Under the pieces are notes generated by a model that made no database searches, was not told the origin of the DNA, and worked only from the letters and a program-made list of their open reading frames with translations. This document shows, one piece after another, positions 34,380 to 48,500 of a stretch of 64,000 nucleotides of DNA; positions within the stretch are counted from its first letter, which is position 1, and the number at the start of each line of letters is the position of its first letter. This DNA comes from Torreya grandis (taxonomy: Eukaryota; Streptophyta; Pinopsida; Cupressales; Taxaceae). The stretch covers positions 2,020,001-2,084,000 of the forward strand of contig JARHVA010002128.1 of NCBI GenBank assembly GCA_037957365.1, given 5' to 3'. The position numbers and the translations under genes were made by a program.

Positions 34380-36508
34380 CAATACATCTACCTTTGAGGG
34401 TTAGTAGGGAATTTTCATACGAAGTGGTTGTATTCACCACATATATAACACTGAATTGGTTGACAAGCTTGCCAATTATTAGTATTATGACCTCCTTGAT
34501 ATCCACCATATAATCCCCCTATTATTCCCCCTATATTTTTTTGTAAAACCCAATATTTCAATTATTTCCCATCAAATCCCCATTTTTGTTATTGCTAAAC
34601 ATCATATCCTCTATAATGCCACTGAGGGGATGATGTATCCCAACTTATTTATTGTGGTTAAGGAATAAAAATATTCCATGATGATTATTACTAATAATGT
34701 GGATATGGTGCTATCCATCTTTGTATACCCTAAGATTGATATTATGGTGATGAAGGCATCCACCTTTAAACACCTTATGTTACGCTAGACATTTCTACCT
34801 CTAGGATTAGAATTCTTGGCTTTGTAGTAGGTGTCTACTATAATGTGACTATGAAGACATTCTTAGTGATGACTTATTTTAGTTCATGTAGAGCATAAAA
34901 ACTCTTCTCATCATGATTTTGCAACTTAAAAAATTGAAGTATAGACTCTATAGTTTTTGAGTGTACTATTGTAGTAAATGACATTTTGATGTTGCATGTC
35001 CTACTACCTTACATATGTTTTAGAAATATATTTTTATTATACTTAAATTATTCCTATGATTATCTTATTTTATACACTCCATATAACACAAGCCCATCTT
35101 GGGTTTGTTAATATCATGAAGCTCATCCATTCTTCTTAGAAAATAATCTATTTTTGTCTTAATTTTAGTACTAGTTGATGGAGCATATCCATAATCCTCA
35201 AATTTCTCTATCCAAAGTGAATCTACTTGTGGATAAACCTTAGTAAGAAAAAGTGAATTCACAATGTAAAACTTAATCCTTGATTTTAGTCTCTCCATAA
35301 ACTATGTAACATTATATTTATCTTCCAAAATTAAGTCTACTTTGTTAATTACATTTGAGAATCTATGATCATAATCCCATACTGGTTCTCTAATTTTTTT
35401 GTCAAATCTCTTTAAGATCCTGAATGGTCTTATTAACACTCTTATTTATTTTGAATTATGCAATTAATTATTCCCTAACCTATTTAAGAGTTAGGGAAGG
35501 AACATCTCTTTTGTATATGAATTCCAGAGCTCAACTTGTTAAGGTCTTGATAAGTTGACACTTTTTCACATTAGTAGTGGTCACTCCTTTAACCTACCAT
35601 TTCATGTCATATGGAAGAAAATAATGCTTAGGGTCAGAATACCCATCATATGGTGTCAAATAAATGAACACTCATGTGTTCAAAGACATGATTTGTGCAC
35701 TTGCAACTACCATTAGATTCTATGCACTAGTCTTTACTGATGTCTTAAAACATGTGAAATAAAACCAAACTACTTTTAACTTCTTGTTTATTATTTTTTG
35801 AGTCTCTACACTAAGTTTAACAAATTTATCTATAAACAAATCAAATCATTTAACACCTATCCTAGTCTCTAAACTTTAATTTATTTTTTATGATGATAAA
35901 ATGGGCTTGGGGGATGTGTACTAAAAAATTGAATCATCCATGTCTTAAAATTCTTCTTTCTATGAATTTGAACCTATGATAATCCTATGATTGAGAATAA
36001 TTTCCTCTAAAGAATGTTTTTTCCCTAGTATAAACAATATCTTCCCTTATAATTATGATCTACCACTATCCTCTAACTACTGTGTTTCTACTTTATTTTT
36101 ATCTATATCCTTGATCTACTCCATATCCTTTATATCCTAATGGTTATCCTCGTATCTCTTGGTCCTTTTCATTCCTCACTTTATGTAATCTCCAAATTTT
36201 CCAAAATTATATAGCCTCTCTCTAGGATCTCCTTTCTTTTACATCATCTATTATGCTCATACTCCTATTTGTAGTTACATTTAAATTATTATGTTCATTC
36301 CACTTTATTTGCTATTGTAACTCTCTTTCTAATCCCAAAAATTTCTTCACTCTATTTCTCTATGTCCTCTATATTCTAGGTTTAGGTTCAAGTTCTTTCA
36401 CTTAGATCTTCATCATTTACTCGTACATTAAACACACCCCCATAATGCCTAGAGTTACTACTCCACATTGTTAGGGGTAGGCACCATGGCCTTTTCAATA
36501 GACAACAT
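34380..36508 (-). pseudogene. Gypsy gag, decayed
   Basis: Reading starts at 36,508 with MLSIEKAMVPTPNN. Past many stops it gives TPYDGYSDPKHYFLPY near 35.65 kb (the G-x-x-DP-x-x-Y/H motif at the start of the gag core), SLTLK and REPVWDYDHRFSNVIN near 35.4 kb, and MERLKSRIKFYIVNSLF at 35,298 (the gag core's last helices). Zinc-knuckle-like motifs follow: ICKVVGHATSKC near 35.02 kb and CYICGEYNHF at 34,450. At least two knuckles precede the protease fragment at 33.9 kb. It would form the element's particle and bind its RNA. Frameshifts and stops make it non-functional. Confidence 0.75.
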
Positions 36509-36519
36509 CTTGATAAGAG

Positions 36520-38330
36520 TATGTAGTCACTAGAGAAACTTTCCTCGGGTGCCTCTCACAAACATGTCATGCATAGTTTCAAAATATCTATATCCTTATA
36601 CAACAAATTGTATAATATATCCATCAATGTTATTTTTTGTCTAATGATCTATTTCATGGCTCTAGTCAATCTCCATATTTCATAGGGTTTCTAATTTAAC
36701 CTTTGTCCAATTTATGATCTATATCTCTCTTGGCTAAAAGTAGTAGTATTATAGTCTTGATAATGACACAACTAATAATCTAGGGAACTCACACCAAAAT
36801 ATTTCATAGATTTCACTATGTATATGCTATTGAATAACTTATCTCATAATACATATTATCCTATTCACCACTTCTTTTACAAAGATGTGGATTCTTTTAT
36901 TTATCCATCTCTCTCAATCTCTCTATATTGGTAGTCATCATAACATGATTTAATGCTCCATGCTCACTTCACCATTGTTAGTAAAGGTTATTAGAAAACC
37001 CATCAAAACATGATAATATATGGATAATTTTATGAAGTAAGAAAAAAATTATAATGTAGACATAGTCACAAAGTGAACAAATCTATTCATTAGTTAAACA
37101 TGGTGTATTTATTTAAGAGAAAGTAGTCTTAATATATACAAAACATATAGTATTATTCTACACAATTAAAAATATTTATACAAATAAATAATTCACTACA
37201 CATAGAATAATAATAAAATACATTTGTTAAAAACCATTATAAAAATATATATTAATCTCTATCCCATTAGAATTATTTTAAAATACAATTGAGTGTTATA
37301 TATGGAGAGATTTTACAAGGTGTTTTTACTTTATATTCCATCCTTTTGCTGGAAAAAAAAAGAAATACTTTACATTTTGAAGACTCTTGACATGATTTGA
37401 AGTAATAAATACATACAAAAGAGATATAAGAGATAAAATAGTGTGAGTTACACATGTGTCTACTAGTTAAACTTTGTGATTTTGTAACCCTATTTACTAA
37501 TAATATAAACCAATGAAGAGGAGATCAACCAAGTTAAACCAAGGCATTTTAACTTCTACTTGGTGCCAAAGAGAAAAATAAGTCAAATTAATTAAATTTA
37601 TTTATTTTATTTATCAATTAAAAGCATAATTTTTAATGGAGAATATTTACACAAGGTAATAATAAGATTTTATTTCATTTTTTGGGCTTATTAAAAAAAA
37701 TGAATAAGTCATTTTCAAACTAGAGTTAATTTTTATTTTCAAAATTAAGAAAATTTTGAAAAACAAGTCAAATTATGTGAAACAAAACCAATTTACAATG
37801 TTCTATATCAGTATTACCTCTAGTTTGTGTTTATGAGTCAAGTTTTCATAATCAAACTACACTTATAACCTAATATAGATTGAAAAATGGAATATGTGGC
37901 ACAATCCCTATAAAATATTAATGAGAAATATGGATTTTTTTTTTAATTTTCCATTCTCTTCTTGGCCCATTTACGATTATTACTAGATATAAAACTAAAA
38001 GATGAGAAAATCACTTTGAGTATATAGATTTATCACACCCACATACAAGGAATTATTTTTAAGTGGGTGTTGCATATTGAGAAAATCATTTCATGTAATA
38101 CCTAGATACCACATACCATTTTTATCTCATGTGTTTTAATTTTTCTTTCATGTACTTCCAAGTATATAGAAAGGACAAGCGTCTTTCATGTACTAATAGG
38201 TATATGGAAATGGTGATAATTTAGAGAGGTTTGATATATTAGTTAAATGGTATATAGAAAATGGGACCTTTTTGGAGCTATAAGGAATAATACCATCTTT
38301 CGATATAACAAACATGTATTCAATCAAAAC
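36520..38330. other. No recognisable gene
   Basis: AT-rich with A- and T-runs (a nine-A run at about 37,352; a ten-T run at about 37,935). Possible leader or LTR sequence of the flanking elements (gag to the left on minus, copia to the right on plus), but no termini could be fixed. Confidence 0.35.
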
Positions 38331-38339
38331 TATTTTTAA

Positions 38340-39135
38340 CATAACCTAACAATGAAATATACCTAGTTTGAATGGTCAAGGAAGTTGGAAAACATAATTA
38401 TCTTCAATGACTTGTGGTTTAACATCTAATATGGGGAAAATCAACCCATTGAAATGATGTAAGTAAAGGAAATACCATCATATAAGTATTAAAAAAAAAC
38501 TTGATGAGGGATTGAGTTGATGAAAAGGTGTTTTATCACATATAGGGGTGAAAAAATGATTGGGAAACATTTCAAAAATTGAATGACCTATATGATTCTC
38601 ACTTAAAATTGGAGTTTATATAGTTGTAGTTGAAACTATTCAATATTGAGTTCAAAATTTGAGATGTCATGAGTTTGTATTTTGAAATAAATGCAATTAA
38701 ACATGATGTTGATGCAATTGGAATAAAAATTGATGTGTATATGACTAACTTCATAAAGTCTCTTCTCCATACATATTCAACATACTTAGAGTCATTTCAA
38801 GTAAATAATCTATTGAATACTCTCACATTTGAATAATTGGTTGAGAAGATGGTTGAAAGAGAAAAATCCTTCTTATAAAATCATAGTTCATATGCGAAAT
38901 CAATTTTTATGCAAATAAAAAGGGAAATTCTTCCAAGAATGTAGGAAATGATAGAGGCAGAGGCAAGAAAAAATGGTGAGGCAAAATTTTTGGTGAAAAT
39001 AATAGTCAACATCAAGAAATGTAGAATGATAAAAATCACTTGTATTGTAAACATTATGAAAGAAAAGGGAGTCATGAGACCCACAAATATAAGAAATCAT
39101 AGGAGAAAATTTAAGCCTATATAAAATAGAGATTA
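38340..39135 (+). pseudogene. Ty1/copia gag, decayed
   Basis: On plus, translation shows VFYHI, NDWETFQKLNDLYDS and, at about 38,735-38,870, MTNFIKSLLHTYSTYLESF followed by TLTFE, a stop and LVEKMVEREKS. This is the copia gag pattern of a W-x-x-L-x-x-x-Y segment, then a SLP-x-x-Y-x-x-F helix and a final L-x-x-x-E. A degraded zinc knuckle (YCKHYERKGSHETHKYKK) follows at about 39,040-39,095. The gag packages element RNA. Confidence 0.7.
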
Positions 39136-39219
39136 GTAAAGGATAAGCATAAAAACTTAGAACCAGATTCAACTTAGTTTTCTTATGAATGTGTATTTTC
39201 CATATGTGATGAAGTAAAT

Positions 39220-39815
39220 AATGCCTCAGAGAGTTTCACTTAAGATAGTGTTTGGGTTCTAGAAATGGACACCACACAACATATTAATCTATGAAAATGC
39301 CTATTTATGGAGTTTCATGAAATAATTTGTGGTCTAGTATATCTAGTAGATAAAATAAGTCTTTGACCTCAAGGAAAATGTTCAATATGACTCAAGTCAC
39401 TAGGACTTCTAGACCTTATTATTTGAAATGTTCTATACCTTCCTTAGTTGAAAATAAACTTGTTTTATCTTATGCTAACTCAAAAACAAGAACACTCCAT
39501 TCTTATTGATTATGGATAGGTGAAAATTACCATAAAATATAATAACATAGCTATTCTGACTAGATATGAGGAAAAAACATTGGTGAAACTTAGGGGTGAG
39601 CACTCAATGCTAAGAAATTTTGTTCATATCATAAAATAAGGAATGCCAAAAAGTATTATTTGGAATTCCAAATTTGGGCACATTCATTATGTTAAAATCC
39701 ATAAAATTTATAAAAATGTTGTTATAGGCTTATTGACTCTACCCAAAAACATTAAAAAGTGTGAATCCTGCATATTGGCCAAACATGAAAGAGAACCATT
39801 TCAAAATTCATAACA
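39220..39815 (+). pseudogene. Copia protease and gag-pre-integrase region, decayed
   Basis: WVLEMDTTQHI at about 39,250 matches the copia protease active-site segment W-x-x-DSGAT-x-H-x with the DSGAT changed to MDTTQ. The VLYLP-type strand follows at about 39,430. At about 39,665-39,810 the frame reads FGHIHYVKIHKIYKNV and then CESCILAKHEREPF, the H-x-x-H...C-x-x-C zinc motif of the pre-integrase domain with its K-x-x-x-x-PF tail. Confidence 0.75.
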
Positions 39816-39829
39816 AAAAATTGATAAGA

Positions 39830-40500
39830 ATTTGATATATGTTCTCTTCTAATTATTTCCATTGGTTGTCATAAATAATTCATGTTTTCAATTGATCACT
39901 ACAAAATTATGACTTGGATATATTTTATAAAGAATAAATCAAAATCCTTCAAAATGTTTCATAATTTTAAACTATGGATGAAAATGAAGCCTAATCTCAC
40001 ATTAAAACACTTAGGATTGATAATGATGGAAAATTCACTTCAAATGTGTTTGAAACCTATCTCAAGTAGAACATAATGAAGAATTATCACTAGTCCTTTA
40101 CACTATGTAATATAATAGATTAGTTGAGTAGATGAACTAAACTGTCACGAACATGGTCTAGGTATTATTCTACTTCAAAGGGGCAAATTTGCATTTCTAG
40201 GTAGAATCAACTCAAATAATAGTCTACCTACATAACATGTCACCATTAAAAACCATATATATGAAACTCCATATGAAGTATGGTGTGGTCATCTCCATTT
40301 AGTATGACATCTTCAAATTTTTAGATCCACAAGCTACACATTGATTACAAAGGAGAAAAGGAATAAATTAGAACATAAGTGTTGCAAATGCATGATTTTA
40401 GGATAATCTGAGTCTTCAAAATCATATAGGATATTTGATGATAAAAATAAAAAATATCTCATCATAATAAATGTCATCTTTTATGAAATTATGAAATACA
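39830..40500 (+). pseudogene. Copia integrase core, decayed
   Basis: At about 40,011-40,070 the plus frame gives LRIDNDGKFTSNVFETYLK, the second conserved aspartate block (LR-x-DNG-x-EF-x-x-x-F) of the copia integrase, with G to D and E to K changes. The first block lies near 39,880-39,960 in another frame. The remainder to 40.5 kb (PYEVWCGHLHL-like at 40,275) is weak but in the expected order. Confidence 0.7.
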
Positions 40501-41179
40501 TAAATATCATCAATTAACTATTTAATTGACTAGGAAAATATGCCAAATTTGATGTTTTCAAGGAGGTTGATATGGAGGTTTCAAACATGGAAGGGGGAAC
40601 CTACAATTGGTAAATATTTGAATCTATATTTACTCATATAAATGAAAATGACACTCCCTCTATAGAAGAAAGTGAAACATCATTAGTGGATGGTTTAAAG
40701 CCTAAAAACAAAGGAAATTCAATTTCAAAAAATGAGGCACTAGTGATTCTAAAAGATACACAAAAAAGATATCAAAATGGGTCGAACATATATTAAAAGA
40801 TGTTATACATGATGAGGTTGGAAAAATAGGCATAAAAAGTGCACACACAACTACACAACAATCATATAAGTTCCTAGATGAAATTTAATAAAAGATAGAA
40901 AGGCTCACCTTGGAAGTCCTTCCTAATGAATAATTCAATGTTGCTTTTGATTCTAAACCCACTTCCCTCAAACAAGTTAAAAATCTTGATTCATGAAATT
41001 TTTTAATGAGAAGTGATTATGATGTGTTGGTAAAAAAATGGAAATTGGAAATAAGTTGATCCTCAAATTTACTGTAAATCTATTAGTTGTAAGTGATTAT
41101 TTCATAATAAGTAAAAATAATTTTCCTCACTTGAAAAGCACAAAATAAGGCTTCTCATAAAGTTATTTGATTAAAAAAA

Positions 41180-41760
41180 TAAGGAATTAAATATAATGAA
41201 AGCTTTGCACCAACATCAAAATGGACAATCATTCAAGATATTTTGGCTGTAAAAGCTTAGAATGGATTGAAAGTTCACCAAATAGATGGGAAAACTAAAT
41301 TTTAGAATGGTGATCTCAAGGAGATAGTATACATGACTCATCCCATAGGTTTTGTAATAAATATCCAAGATCACAAAGTGTATAAACTAGAAAAAATGTT
41401 GTATGGTTTAAAACAGTCCCCAAGCACATGGAATAATAAATTCACTTAGCACCTCATGGACATGAAATTTATAATTTTTAAGTTTAAAGATGAAACTCAT
41501 TTTTTAAAATGATTGATAAAATAATTATGTTTCTAGTGGTGTATGTTGATGATCTACTCATAAATGGAAACAATGAAAGGTACACTATAAAATTCAAATC
41601 AGAGTTGATGAAAGGATTTGAAATGATAGATCTAGGTTATCTTAATTACTATTTGGGAATGAATTTATTCATAAAACAAAGTATATATTCATCACTCAAC
41701 AAAGATACATTGGTGAAATTATGAGCAAGTTTGGAATGATAAATATTGTAAGCCTCTCAA
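41180..41760 (+). pseudogene. Copia reverse transcriptase, decayed
   Basis: Very clear motifs. From 41,284: DGKTKF, a stop, NGDLKEIVYMTHPIGF, then KLEKMLYGLKQSPSTWNNKF ending near 41,440. In an open stretch from 41,509: FLVVYVDDLLINGNN and DLGYLNYYLGM. The catalytic YVDD box is intact at about 41,542. The LYGLKQ-x-P-x-x-W and YVDDLL motifs are diagnostic of Ty1/copia RT. The frame is broken by stops and shifts. A poorly readable acidic linker (40.5-41.2 kb) precedes it. Confidence 0.9.
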
Positions 41761-41799
41761 TATTCCCATGGAACAAAATATTAAATTGATATCAAAAGA

Positions 41800-42490
41800 T
41801 ACCATATATTTAGTAGATGCTACTAAACACATACATCTCATTGGAATTATAATATATGTGACCATGACTATACCAAATATTTATTTCATTTTTGGTGTAC
41901 TTTATTGATTCATGTAACAACTAGAGAAAGTCAATGGGTAACAACAAAAAGATCCCTTTGTTATCTCAAAGGAACGTGTAATTTTTGGGTTCAAATACTT
42001 TAGGATAAGGGAATTCAAAATATTTGGATACTTAAATTTTAACTATAATTTATTTTGAAGATGGAAAATATACTTCAAGTTTCCTAATGAAATTAGGAAC
42101 AATAATTATTATCTAGAAGTCAAAGAAGTAATAAATGTTGATAATTTATTTAGTACAAGAAGAATACGTGGTAGATTTAGAGGAAATAAGAGAGTTTTTA
42201 TGGATCAGAAGGGTTATTTTATATTTTTATAGAAGAATTATTTCATCAATGCCTCTCATGGTTTACAACACATCTATAATTCAAATGTCAAAAAATCCAA
42301 TCTTTCAAAACCAAAACAAGCACTTAAACCAAATTTCATTTGATTTAACATTATGTGAAATATGGTTATGTAAATTTTTCACAATTTCATACTATAGAGC
42401 AACTAATAGACATCTTGATAAATTTTATGGGACACGAAAAATTTGAAAAAGTTCAAAGGCATGCTTGGTCTCATAATAATTCCTACATAT
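41800..42490 (+). pseudogene. Copia RNase H, decayed
   Basis: Follows RT. Early part LIGIIIYVTMTIPNI-like at about 41,830 is the L-x-G-x-L-x-Y-L-x-x-TRPDI block. The end at about 42,435-42,489 reads DTKNLKKFKGMLGLI, the K-x-x-KF-x-x-x-R-x-x-LG tail of the copia polyprotein, before a stop. A purine run (aaagagggatg, about 42,493) could be the polypurine tract. No 3' LTR was identified with confidence. Confidence 0.65.
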
Positions 42491-42499
42491 TAAAGAGGG

Positions 42500-45110
42500 A
42501 TGCAATACTATTATAATATTAGGAGAGCTTTTATCTCATACTGATATCTAGAGAGTCTTTGAAGGAAGATGAAGAGCCTTCATGGAATATGAAATGAATA
42601 TTCACTTGATTGGCTATATAGTATTTTAATATTTTCATTTTTTAAACATGAAATATTCAAGAACTTTATTTTTCATCAAATCTCATTTTTATTTTCATTC
42701 CAATCCTAGCTTGACATTAGATAAATTTTATTTATAACTCAATGTCTAATGTGTAACCCTAAGGAGTATAAGTATCACATAGAAGTGTAGTATATCATAA
42801 GAAAAATATCATCATATAAGGATTAATGTAAAATATAATACTCTAGTGAGTATAAATGTTGTATAAAATGTTATCATGCATGGATCAATATATGTGATGC
42901 ATCCTTAATGAGGATGATGAGATGGGTGGGAAACAATATCACCCATATAAAATATAGTAGGAGAGATAGACCAAACACAATGTGAAAATAATTTAAAATA
43001 GATAATGGTGTAATAATGTCTAAAAGTGGATGCATCCTCTAATGAGGATGATGGTAAGTGAGATAAAAAATGTCCCCATGTAAATAACATTCCCAAGATA
43101 ATAATATATAGTCATATATGTATCATATGTGAAAATAAATAATGCATATAGGTATATATAAGATAAATATCTACGTGTAATCACCTAAAAGTGGTATTTG
43201 AGTGATAAGAGTGCTACTTGAGATTACATATCCATAGCTTAGCCCTAGCCCAATCCTAAACCATATTATCACACTTATCTAGCTTTTGTGAGGGCCACAA
43301 ACATCCCTAGTTAGCTTAAATTTAATCTTAGACCCTCATTTCTCGATCTTGGCCCTTCATGCACAGTGTTCTACCAGTTTGAAAATAACACCATAATAAG
43401 GACACTAGAGCCACGTGTGACTAGTGTCCCAAAAATGTTACCTATTTCCTTTACTCTAACTTCTTATATGAATATATTTTCAAATGTAAAAACCTCCTAA
43501 GGTTGACATAGACATATTTTATTATTTTCATAATCAACATAACACTATAAATACATGAATTTTAGTCTTTTATCTACTAGATTGAAATTATATGTAGAGG
43601 ACCTATTCAAAAAATGAAACAAGTTGAAAAAAATCAAGGTTATCAATCCCTATTCTACCCTACTTATACATAATACCATCTATAGTATCCCTAAGCTCAT
43701 ATTTTTTAGATTTCTAATCTCAAGCACACTCAAGAAACTCAAGGCCACTATCATACTAGCATCACTTAAACTTGAACTAATACTTAGGTGGGGATAAATA
43801 CATTAGGCTTGATCCCTCTTCAGATAATTTTTATGTAGGCATCTCTCTTCATAATAGGATGTTGAGGATGTCCAACCTATCCTAGTAATGAACACACTTT
43901 TCAACTCATACCTTACTTGAAAGGAGAATTGGGTTTTCATCATAATTTAGTCATTATAGGCACAATATAGAGTTCCATAATTTATGTGCATAGGAATAAA
44001 CCCCAAAAATATAGACATAGGTGAACCTAGAAGTTCAAGACAGTCTTGTATAGAGGACATTAGTGCTAATATCAAGACATTAAAGCTACATGACACTATT
44101 GTCCAAATGTGGCACTACTGTCTAAGAGGGGTTATGACATAGGGATCTAATTGATGAAACTCAAATCAACCTCCATCTCAGTTTCCATCACTCAGATCAT
44201 TAATATCAAGTGTTTTCTAGATAAGTCTTTATTTAAACTATTTATTACTATTTTTAGAAAAGTCAAAGCTAGTCAAATTTGTAACAAATCAGTGGCTATA
44301 TTTTATGCATATTATTTAATTGATTTAATCTAATCAACCATTTAATAAAATATATAATTTAGATAAGCTAAAACTTAAAAGGTTAAAACATTTGATGAGC
44401 CTAACTTGCTCTAAATATTGTAAAATCCCTAACCTTACATAAACCCAGGGTTTATGTTTCCATCCTTCTAAAACCCACATTCAACTTTCATATCTATAAA
44501 TTTTCTAATTTTATTTGATATAATCATGATCATAATGATAGAATAAGTGTATCACTTTTTGTTTTAAATTTTAATACTTTCATTTGCATGCTTATTTCCT
44601 TTAATTTGGAATGAACTCAAAAAAAGACATAAACACATGTATATATGATGTTTTATATCAATTTAAATATATGTCATATTTCATAACATGTAATCTTTAT
44701 CTTATGTGGAATTACATTAACAATAAAACCCTTAAACACATAGAGGATTTAACACATAAGCTAATAACTGTGTTTCAAATTTCAATGTCATATCTTATGC
44801 ATAGGAAATAATCTCCTTCTCCTCCATATTTCAATGAGGGTGATAGCTAATTTCCCTCTAACTAGGTCCATGCTATCACTCCTCCATGACATGAATTAGC
44901 CTATACCATTGTCACTAATACCCCTTACTTAGCCTATTCACACCCTTTCCCTATAGGGTGTGTGCCTAAATGTTCAATCAAAATCAACTAGGGTTTGAAC
45001 TTATGAGACTTGAAGGGATTAAATTATCAGTATGAGAAATCTAATATCAAATTTATAGAATCAAAATCAGTTATTAAGTGAACATGTCACATTATTATAA
45101 AATAACATTA
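42500..45110. other. No gene; local repeats
   Basis: No coding motif. A short duplicated word (gatgcatcc...aatgaggatgatg) occurs at about 42,897 and 43,029, 132 bases apart, in a segment with repeated tataaatgttgt/tatcatg words. A hairpin lies at 43,400-43,429. Parts may be the 3' LTR of the copia element and the 5' portion of the gag remnant that follows. Confidence 0.4.
43400..43429. repeat. 9-bp-arm inverted repeat
   Basis: ggacactag and ctagtgtcc flank a 12-base spacer (agccacgtgtga). A perfect stem, with no T-run after it. Confidence 0.8.
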
Positions 45111-45115
45111 CATGT

Positions 45116-45532
45116 ACACAGTCTTCAGAATATGCTAGTGTGAATCATGTTTATGCATCTACACCTAGTAAAGTTGTGCCTATCACACTTTCATATCCAA
45201 TTCATAAATAAAAAACAAAGTACATCTACAATTAGTGATTCAAAAAGTATTCAAAGATAAAAAAAAGAACTCTAATAAGATACTAAGGGACATGATTAAA
45301 TCTAAGTTGAACAACCTACCCCCTCTACACCTAGTGAGGAGATCCATATATTATTATGCATATTATAAAATGCATGGGCACCACAAAAATTCATGTTTAA
45401 CATTGAAAATGGAAATTCAATAGATAATGGATATAGATGACTCAAATAGTGATATATCATCCAAAAAACACACAATGGCATATCTAAAAATTCAAAAAGT
45501 GTCAAATTCAAAAATAGTATAAAAATGGTTAA
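45116..45532 (+). pseudogene. Gypsy gag fragment with zinc knuckle
   Basis: Plus frame gives SSEYASVNHVYA at about 45,120. After a frameshift, the open stretch 45,235-45,423 has DMIKSKLNNLPP and YYAYYKMHGHHKNSCLTLK, the C-x2-H-x4-H-x4-C gag knuckle with the first cysteine and first histidine both changed to Y. It is cut at 45,533 by the 5' LTR of the long-LTR element. The rest of this gypsy element would lie beyond the window if still present. Confidence 0.65.
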
Positions 45533-48500
45533 TGTTATCCAAAATTGGCCACATGAGAGAGCATAATTTAAAACTTTGCTTTTAGACTTGTCATTTAATA
45601 CCTTGTTGGTAGCCTTTGAGATTTTTGGTCTTGGTCAAACTTGGTCATAACAAGGATGTATTGTCAAATGTTGAACCATCTTAAGGTATATTTCAAGGTC
45701 TAGAAGAGTGATCCATCCCCTAGTCTTGTCATTATCTCCTTCATGAAGGTATTATTTGAGTTTTGGAGAAATTAAGGTATTTTAGCAAAGTTTAAGGTTA
45801 CTTTGCCAAGGTCAACTTATGTTAGCCCATGGTGAGATATTGGTGTGTTGACACTTCCAAGGAAATTTAATATTTTATAGTGGATGAATGATTATAAAGA
45901 CAAGGTATAGTAAGGTGAAAACATTATTATTTCATGTTTATCAAAAGTTAAGGTAGTTTTGAAGAAATTAATGTAATGTTTACCTTTGCTAATTTGAAAA
46001 ATAAAGTCAATTTTGGGGCCTTAAACACATTTATAAGTTTTTTCAAATTTATTTCTCCCTCACACATTTTCATCCATGTTGGTTTAATTTGAGATAAGGG
46101 GAGGGACCCCCCAAAGATCAAGAAACTAAAGTATAACATAGAAATACACTTGTTAATGGCTTGCAAAACATTTTTTTCAATGTGGAGATGGTCAGTTCAG
46201 GGAATGAATTGATGGTTTTAGGAATATCATAGGTTTTTATGGTCATATTAGATTTGTGTCAAAAATTTTAGGTCCAAATAATGAAAAAAACATTTCATCT
46301 TCTCCATCACTCCTTTTGAAAGCTTGTGAGGGTCATTTTCAGGTGTCCATTCCATTAAGAGTTAAGGGATTTGGAGATAGTGATATTTTGGGTTTATATG
46401 GGCCCATATTACCTAAACATTAAATTTATTATTTTTAGGTTATAGGGGATTAATTTTATGAACAAATTTTAACAAGTTAAGCATCCCAAAACCATCTTAA
46501 AACCCCACAGGATTTTATTCTTGTTCTAAAAAGTTTAAGGATAATGGATGCACATGGATGATTTTATGAGATAATTATAGGTATAAATATCCTTATCACA
46601 TCCTTTTATTCCATAATTTTTCATGTGTGTGTATCCAAGATAGTAAAAATGCTATGTTTTTATTATTTTGAACATGGCAGATAGGGTTTATGAGATCTGT
46701 AATGCCTTTGGGTATATAATAAATTTGTTTTTGGACTTAAATAATTATAAATAATATCCATAAATATTAATATACCTTATTTATACCTTATTCAATCACT
46801 AAAAATATTAAATTTCAAAGAGATTAACAAGCATGTTGACTGTGTATAAAACTATCTGTAGGTGGTTGTTAAAAGTGCCTAGGAAAGATGAATCCATGGC
46901 GTTTGAACTTAATATAAAAGACTTGAATATATTATGTGTCATTTTAAATTTTTTTGAAGTGTTTAATCCACCAAATAAGTTTATCTATGAAAGCTAAATG
47001 GTATTTTGGTGAAGACTTTGTTGAAGAAGGTTTCAAGATTGTTGAGTTTAAAGGGAATAATGTTACTTCTAGGTTTTTTTCCTACTAAAACCAATATGAA
47101 CACTGGTATATTATTTAGGTTAGTTACCTATTTATTTTAAATTATCATATATAATATTGATAAACTAATTTCATAAACATGTTTAGTAAAATATTGTAGG
47201 ATACAGTCCATTAGCAATGTTGGTTTGGACTTTCTTACAAGGTCTTAAATGAAAACAAATAGCTAAAAAACTTATAAAAAAGGATGGAATGGTATTAATT
47301 AAATAAAATATGGTAAAATAAAATATTATAACTCATTAATTTATCCAAAACATTAATTCAATACATACACAATCCTAAATGTTCATCTACAACCCTCCAA
47401 GGCAAGGGATAGGTTCTTATGAGCAACCACTTTTGAGGTTTGAATGATAAAATAGGTGAAATGAGTATTAAAAAACTTCATGGTAAGAGTTAATATAATA
47501 TAATATTAATAAAAAATAATGGAAAAAACCAAAAATACCATTCTTAAAGTGTGCCAATAGGGTACAGTCCTATATACAATAATCTAGTGTTTTGTAGGCA
47601 AAACTAGGTATGTAAAGGTAATTTGAGGCGTTCAAGAAGGATTGGGCCTTGACATTTTTTATATAAGGTAAATATTTAATATAAAAGTCTATAATTAAAA
47701 AATATAACCTCATAAAGTGCTTAAAATAGGATTAATATAGACCTATAGGTCTGTAGACATTTAGGTCAACATTCTCAAGCAAAAGGAACAAACCTTGTAT
47801 GCATATGTTTGTTTGAAGATGAAAATGAAGAGTGAGAGCCTAAATGATATGTTGGAAAGGTATATAATATGTATAAAAATTATAATTATCATAATAAATG
47901 ACTCATTATTTATCCATACAATCTCCAAATAAACAAAAGACCTTTCAAGGTTGCTAAGAGCCTTTTTCTAAGCTTATTTCAAGAATTCATGAAAATATGA
48001 CATGGTGTGTATTGAGTTTGAATTTTGGATTGATATATTAGGTATTAATGAGTAATATTAATAAATTTTATGTGTTTAAAATTTTTTAAATATTATCAAA
48101 AAGGAAAAAAACACCCAAAACCATGCATATAATCCAAAATACACACAAAATAGTGTGTAATTGGCACATTGGATGGTTTCCAAGGTTGATATTGAAAAAA
48201 TAATGATTGGAGGAGTTGAGGTTATCTGGGTAAGAATTTAACCATGATTTTTTTTGAACACCCTAAAACACCCTATATCTATTTTTTAGTTCTCGACCTA
48301 TTTAGGCCTACATTTTTGCCAACTAGAGCTTAAAACATTGCAACTCACCTAATTTGAATTATAACCAATGAAATATCTTAAAAATTTGTCATAAAACATA
48401 TTTTTATGTGCAATAAAATATTTTTATGGTTTTTAGGTGTTACTATATGGCCTTGTATGGTCTTTAGTAATGTAGGATTGGATTAAGCTTAATTAGGCCT

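Noticed and set aside
43400..43429. Hairpin considered as a terminator or miRNA precursor
   Set aside because: Arms of 9 bp are too short for a miRNA precursor, and there is no T-run or adjacent gene.
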